Part shown: piece after piece, positions 6,731-8,551 of the stretch
Position numbering within the stretch: position 1 is the first letter of the stretch
How the letters are laid out: every line of letters begins with the position of its first letter
Origin: Nitrospirota bacterium
GTDB taxonomy: Bacteria; Nitrospirota; Nitrospiria; Nitrospirales; UBA8639
NCBI GenBank assembly: GCA_029879555.1
Contig: JAOUQB010000080.1
Coordinates: forward strand, 1 to 8,551
DNA length: 8,551 bases
Direction: 5' to 3'
Program-made: the position numbers and the translations under genes
Notes under the pieces: model-generated
Database searches by the model: none
Seen by the model: the letters and a program-made list of their open reading frames with translations, nothing else
What the model was told of the DNA's origin: nothing

Positions 6731-7138
6731 ATGATGATTTCTCCATGGGATCCAGGGACAGTCTTATTTGAACGCGCATTGGATGTTCGGAGTGGGATTC
6801 ACGAGACGATTGCGTCCAATATGGCCAATGAAGAAACGCCCGGATACAAGGCTCGACATTTGCCCTTCCCTGAAACCTTTTCCGCGTTGGTTAATGGAGA
6901 TGGTCCAGTTCAACAGGCCAATACGAATTCGCGTCATTTAGGTGGTCGGTCGGGTGAAGACAATATGTTCCACCATACGATTCATGAAGATCTCGGCGCG
7001 GGAATAGACGAAAATACCGTGAATTTGGAACAAGAAATGACATTGATGGCTGAAAATACCCTGCTGTATATGGCGGTCAGTCAATTCCTGGATGGACGTT
7101 TTGAAGGATGGAAAAAGGCAATTGATGAAGGGCGCTAA
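6731..7138 (+). CDS. flgB: Flagellar basal-body rod protein FlgB (135 aa)
   Basis: Proximal rod subunit exported by the flagellar type III apparatus and assembled on FliE and the MS ring in the periplasm. The N-terminal rod motif is at about residues 10-42, with the family signature IASNMANEETPGYKAR (27-42). The middle (about 55-85) is variable. The C-terminal helix NTVNLEQEMTLMAENTLLYM (95-114), ending in GRFEGWKKAI, is typical of FlgB. Length is normal for FlgB. No signal peptide is expected, as it leaves by the flagellar export gate. It is the first gene behind the sigma-54 promoter. The 124-nt gap to flgC, filled with heptad repeats, is unusually long for this gene pair. Confidence 0.95.
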   Translation: MMISPWDPGTVLFERALDVRSGIHETIASNMANEETPGYKARHLPFPETFSALVNGDGPVQQANTNSRHLGGRSGEDNMFHHTIHEDLGAGIDENTVNLEQEMTLMAENTLLYMAVSQFLDGRFEGWKKAIDEGR

Positions 7139-7142
7139 TAGA

Positions 7143-7230
7143 CGTGAGGGGGTGAAGGGGTAGGCGTAAGGAGGTAAAGAGCCAAGAGATTTTGAAACTT
7201 CGCTTTACGCCTCACGCTTGACGCTTCAGG
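7143..7230. repeat. Two-armed heptanucleotide repeat between flgB and flgC, site B
   Basis: The left arm has NGTRAGG-like units starting at 7143 (CGTGAGG), 7151, 7158, 7165 (CGTAAGG) and 7173, ending with AGCCAAG at 7180-7186; single-base insertions at 7150 and 7172 shift the phase. The right arm is four exact-phase units of CGCYTNA type starting at 7201, 7208, 7215 and 7222. AGGCGTAAGG at 7162-7171 pairs with CTTTACGCCT at 7203-7212 (nine Watson-Crick pairs and one G-U), giving a stable hairpin inside the operon transcript. It may modulate expression or mRNA stability between the two rod genes. Confidence 0.8.
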
Positions 7231-7250
7231 AAGACTTCTCACTATTTAAA

Positions 7251-7256
7251 AGGGAG
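7251..7256 (+). promoter_or_regulatory. Ribosome binding site that decides the flgC start
   Basis: AGGGAG lies 6 nt before the ATG at 7263. The longer frame starting with TTG at 7218 begins inside the heptad repeat and has no ribosome binding site. Confidence 0.8.
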
Positions 7257-7262
7257 AACAGG

Positions 7263-7706
7263 ATGGAAATTGATCGACTCTTTGCGGTGGTTGGCTCGGC
7301 TTTGGATTCTCAGCGGCAACGGTTGAATGTCATTGCAGGAAATTTGGCCAATGCGGAATCAACACGGTCACCAAATGGGGGGCCGTATATTCGACGTGAC
7401 GTGGTGTTTCAAGCCACGTCCACTCAGGCACCTTTTCATTCAGTTTTTAGCAATGCGTTTGGAGATTCTTCAGCCCCATCAGGAGTGAGAGTCACTGACA
7501 TTATTGAAGATTCCCGACCATTACGCACTGTCTACGATCCTGATCATCCTGATGCCGATGAAAAAGGATATCTGCATTTGCCAAACGTCAATCCTATTGA
7601 GGAAATGGTGAATCTGATGTCCGCCACGAGGGCCTATGAAGCGAATATTGCGGTGATGGAAACAGGGAAAACGATGACCCTCCGGGCGTTGGAAATGGGG
7701 CGGTAA
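7263..7706 (+). CDS. flgC: Flagellar basal-body rod protein FlgC (147 aa)
   Basis: Second proximal rod subunit, exported by the flagellar type III system and stacked with FlgB, FlgF and FlgG. The N-terminal rod domain at about residues 5-50 includes LNVIAGNLANAESTR (21-35) and the FlgC-typical block PNGGPYIRRDVVF (37-49). The C-terminal half has YDPDHPDADEKGYLHLPNV (91-109), then NPIEEMVNLMSATRAYEAN (110-128), the conserved FlgC ending. It is slightly longer than the roughly 134-residue enteric protein; the extra residues are in the middle (about 55-75). The ATG at 7263 puts the rod motif at the expected distance from the N-terminus; a TTG start would add 15 repeat-derived residues. Confidence 0.95.
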   Translation: MEIDRLFAVVGSALDSQRQRLNVIAGNLANAESTRSPNGGPYIRRDVVFQATSTQAPFHSVFSNAFGDSSAPSGVRVTDIIEDSRPLRTVYDPDHPDADEKGYLHLPNVNPIEEMVNLMSATRAYEANIAVMETGKTMTLRALEMGR

Positions 7707-7715
7707 ATGGTCATT

Positions 7716-7757
7716 CGTAAGGGGTGAGGGGTAAGGAGTAAGGCGCCAAACATCGAA
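7716..7757. repeat. Heptanucleotide repeat between flgC and fliE, site C
   Basis: Four clean consecutive units of NGTRAGG start at 7716 (CGTAAGG), 7723 (GGTGAGG), 7730 (GGTAAGG) and 7737 (AGTAAGG). They are followed by CGCCAAA at 7744-7750 and a degenerate CATCGAA. The closing CGCCAAA resembles the closing unit at site B (AGCCAAG) and site A (AGCAAAA). No clear inverted arm follows; only degenerate traces are seen near 7774-7792. Confidence 0.8.
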
Positions 7758-7814
7758 GGCAAGAGCCCCAGGACGCATATCTTCAGCCTTCTAAAATGAG
7801 AAAGGTAGTGTGTT

Positions 7815-8117
7815 ATGGATTATTCAATGATTAAAGGGATTGAGGGGATTTCGGAACCCTTTGGCAGTTCGCCGGTGAAGAAAACGGCCTTAGGTGGTCA
7901 GGGATTTAGTGACGTATTGAAAAACGCGGTAGAGTCGGTCAATGCCATGCAGCATGAAGCCGGGCGCTTAGAAGATGCCGTGGCTAAAGGGGAAAACGTC
8001 AACATTCACCAGGCGGTGATTGCTGGGGAAAAAGCCGGGCTCTCTTTTCGTTTACTCATGCAAGTCAGAAATAAAATGATTGATGCCTATCAAGAAGTCA
8101 TGCGAATGCAGGTGTGA
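7815..8117 (+). CDS. fliE: Flagellar hook-basal body complex protein FliE (100 aa)
   Basis: Periplasmic adaptor joining the MS ring (FliF) to the proximal rod, and an early substrate of the flagellar export gate. Length is typical of the family. The conserved C-terminal part is clear: IHQAVIAGEKAGLSFRLLMQ at 64-83, then VRNKMIDAYQEVMRMQV at 84-100, the family hallmark. The N-terminal 30 residues are variable, as usual. The ATG at 7815 has a modest purine-rich site (GAGAAAGG, 7798-7805, about 9 nt away). It lies in the usual flgB-flgC-fliE-fliF order but is separated from flgC by 108 nt containing heptad repeats. Confidence 0.93.
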   Translation: MDYSMIKGIEGISEPFGSSPVKKTALGGQGFSDVLKNAVESVNAMQHEAGRLEDAVAKGENVNIHQAVIAGEKAGLSFRLLMQVRNKMIDAYQEVMRMQV

Positions 8118-8192
8118 CAAGGATTCGTTTGTCATGCGTGGTCGTCTACCTGGTGGAGTGCACATCCTGTGTTGTTGGGGAATTTGTAGGTA

Positions 8193-8551
8193 ATGGGAAC
8201 ATTTTCGGAAAGTCTTATCAGTAATTTTCAGGCCCTCACCCTTGGGCAGAGATTAGGGGCCGTGGTGGTCCTGGCGTTGGCCATCGCCACGATTCCCATG
8301 TTGATGATGCTGGGGAAAGAACCCGAACTGGTGGTCTTGTTTTCCCAGTTGGATGCAGAGGATACCCGGGCCATCATTCAAGAATTGGGGAAGCAGGGTG
8401 TGACCTATGAGGTTGGGGAAGGCGGCAATACCATCCATGTCCCTGCCGAACGGGTTCATGAACTGCGCTTGCAGTTGGCCTCGGTTGGGCTGCCGGAATC
8501 GGCAGGCGTTGGATTTGAAATTTTTGATCGGACGGGAATCGGCGTCACTCC
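8193..8551 (+). CDS. fliF: Flagellar MS-ring protein FliF, N-terminal part (119 codons, cut by window end)
   Basis: MS-ring subunit in the cytoplasmic membrane, the platform on which the rod and C-ring assemble. Only the start is here. A first membrane helix lies at about residues 20-41 (LGAVVVLALAIATIPMLMML). It is followed by the FliF/YscJ-type ring domain: VVLFSQLDAEDTRAIIQEL (47-65), TIHVPAERVHELRLQLASVG (80-99) and LPESAGVGFEIFDRTGIGVT (100-119). These match FliF closely. A TAG at 8187-8189 is in frame just upstream, so 8193 is the first possible ATG. Its ribosome binding site is weak (AGG at 8188-8190 only 2 nt away, GGGG at 8177-8180 too far), suggesting low or coupled translation. The frame is open to the last base. 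Confidence 0.95.
   Translation, partial: MGTFSESLISNFQALTLGQRLGAVVVLALAIATIPMLMMLGKEPELVVLFSQLDAEDTRAIIQELGKQGVTYEVGEGGNTIHVPAERVHELRLQLASVGLPESAGVGFEIFDRTGIGVT

Noticed and set aside
8115..8134. TGACAA/TTGTCA inverted repeat spanning the fliE stop as a terminator
   Set aside because: The stem is only 6 bp, low in G+C, and no T-run follows; fliE and fliF are expected to be co-transcribed.

Overview
The window looks like part of a flagellar regulatory and basal-body cluster from a sigma-54-using Gram-negative bacterium. Base composition is near 50% G+C by eye. Every recognisable gene is on the + strand. The gene set (NtrC-type regulator, TPR protein, soluble histidine kinase, second NtrC-type regulator, then flgB-flgC-fliE-fliF), and a palindromic intergenic repeat of a kind I associate with Nitrospira genomes, make the phylum Nitrospirota (Nitrospira-like) my best guess. 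This is inferred from gene order and general resemblance, not from a marker gene, so a deltaproteobacterial or related origin stays possible.

Layout. 27-1487 is a complete NtrC-family response regulator (receiver, AAA+, Fis-type HTH) whose kinase is not in the window. 1488-2079 has no gene: it holds a 122-bp palindromic MITE/REP-like element (1539-1660), a two-armed degenerate heptanucleotide repeat (1753-1896) and a possible sigma-54 promoter (2039-2054). 2080-4161 encodes an exported TPR-repeat protein of unknown function. Its end overlaps by 14 nt the start of a soluble histidine kinase (4148-5026), which is followed after 12 nt by its likely partner, a second NtrC-family regulator (5039-6427). 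6428-6730 is a regulatory gap with a good -24/-12 sigma-54 promoter (6617-6632) and four alternating GGCTG/CAGCC half-sites in the leader. Then come flgB (6731-7138), flgC (7263-7706), fliE (7815-8117) and the first 119 codons of fliF (8193 to the window end).

How it fits together. The kinase and second regulator match the FlgS/FlgR, FleS/FleR and FlrB/FlrC systems, in which a cytoplasmic kinase phosphorylates a sigma-54 activator that switches on rod, hook and basal-body genes. The sigma-54 promoter directly in front of flgB, immediately downstream of the regulator, makes flgBC-fliEF a likely target. FlgB and FlgC are proximal rod proteins, FliE joins rod and MS ring, and FliF is the MS ring.

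The most unusual non-coding feature is a family of degenerate heptad repeats (consensus about NGTRAGG) in three separate intergenic gaps, including flgB-flgC and flgC-fliE, which are usually tight. At two sites the array is followed by an inverted array that could fold into a hairpin inside the transcript.
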